Assembly: GCA_947644185.1 (NCBI GenBank)
Contig: CANRZC010000166.1
Location: 1-5,798 of the forward strand
Source of the DNA: an uncultured Acetatifactor sp.
GTDB taxonomy: Bacteria; Bacillota; Clostridia; Lachnospirales; Lachnospiraceae
Reading direction: 5' to 3'
DNA length: 5,798 nt
The translations under genes and the position numbers were made by a program. Shown here piece after piece: positions 5,641 through 5,798 of this stretch (positions are counted from its first letter, which is position 1; the number at the start of each line of letters is the position of its first letter). The notes beneath the pieces were generated by a model, which saw nothing but the letters and a program-made list of their open reading frames with translations, did not search any database and had not been told where the DNA came from.

Positions 5641-5798
5641 CTATTCAATCCTTATACTAGCAAAGTCGATTTCAAAATTATCATATATTCCAGCCTTTAC
5701 CTTGTCGGAAAATGAATACTCTTCAAAAGTATCATGTTCAAAATTATAAACTGTAATCTGCTGCTTCATGGGATCCACAATCCAATATTCCCTAACTC
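5641..5798 (-). CDS. Uma2-family (DUF820) endonuclease-like protein, C-terminal 51 residues
   Basis: The frame enters from the right edge and ends at TAG 5643-5641. The fragment reads VREYWIVDPMKQQITVYNF, then an acidic stretch with EEYSFSDKVKAGIYDNFEIDFASI. This matches the C-terminal end of Uma2 (DUF820) proteins, in which (R)EYWIVDP is followed by a strand of the type VEVY and then by a segment of the form 'sDkvk.gifedfeIdl..I'. The family has a PD-(D/E)xK nuclease-like fold and is often present in many copies in Clostridia and Cyanobacteria; its biological role is poorly known. The catalytic residues would lie outside the window, so activity cannot be judged. The fragment is AT-richer than the other genes here. 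No terminator is visible before the tRNA promoter. Confidence 0.82.
   Translation of the reverse strand, partial: VREYWIVDPMKQQITVYNFEHDTFEEYSFSDKVKAGIYDNFEIDFASIRIE

Noticed and set aside
5451..5648. A 65-residue minus-strand frame over the tRNA.
   Set aside because: It covers the tRNA gene and its promoter; its C-terminal sequence is the translated tRNA, a common false call.

Overview
The window looks like chromosomal DNA of a Gram-positive Clostridia, most likely a Lachnospiraceae-type gut bacterium. The evidence is a T-box leader in front of cysteine genes, canonical TTGACA/TATAAT-type promoters with 17-base spacers, strong GGAGG-type ribosome binding sites, a tRNA-Met without an encoded CCA, and an ispF-cysE-cysS order like that of Bacillus. 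The family-level placement is inference from the protein sequences. Every supported gene lies on the minus strand, so transcription runs from high to low coordinates.

In order of transcription: (1) 5798-5641 is the C-terminal end of a Uma2-family (DUF820) protein cut by the window edge. (2) A perfect promoter at 5572-5600 drives an elongator tRNA-Met(CAU) at 5455-5528, closed by a strong intrinsic terminator at 5409-5450. (3) A GNAT acetyltransferase (5335-4865), a large DEAD-box RNA helicase (4824-2566) and ispF of the MEP isoprenoid pathway (2550-2014) follow with gaps of 40 and 15 bases and no visible terminator between them, so they are probably co-transcribed. (4) A sigma-A promoter (1950-1978) starts a long leader ending in an unmistakable T-box antiterminator/terminator. 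This leader controls cysE (1500-778) and cysS (745 to beyond the window edge).

The last unit joins cysteine precursor synthesis (O-acetylserine from serine) with charging of tRNA-Cys. Both are placed under an RNA switch that should open when uncharged tRNA-Cys builds up; the TGGA acceptor-pairing bases and a candidate TGC specifier agree with cysteine.

I found no mobile element, CRISPR array or clearly new multi-gene system. The most unusual features are protein tails: the helicase carries a roughly 220-residue Arg/Asp/Glu/Ser tail with 12-residue repeats resembling eukaryotic RS/RD domains and ends in PKKKRK, and IspF ends in a small CxxCxxC tail. The tRNA-Met has a T-stem A-C mismatch. The 5' half of the T-box leader is long, and I could not fold it into a standard Stem I with confidence.
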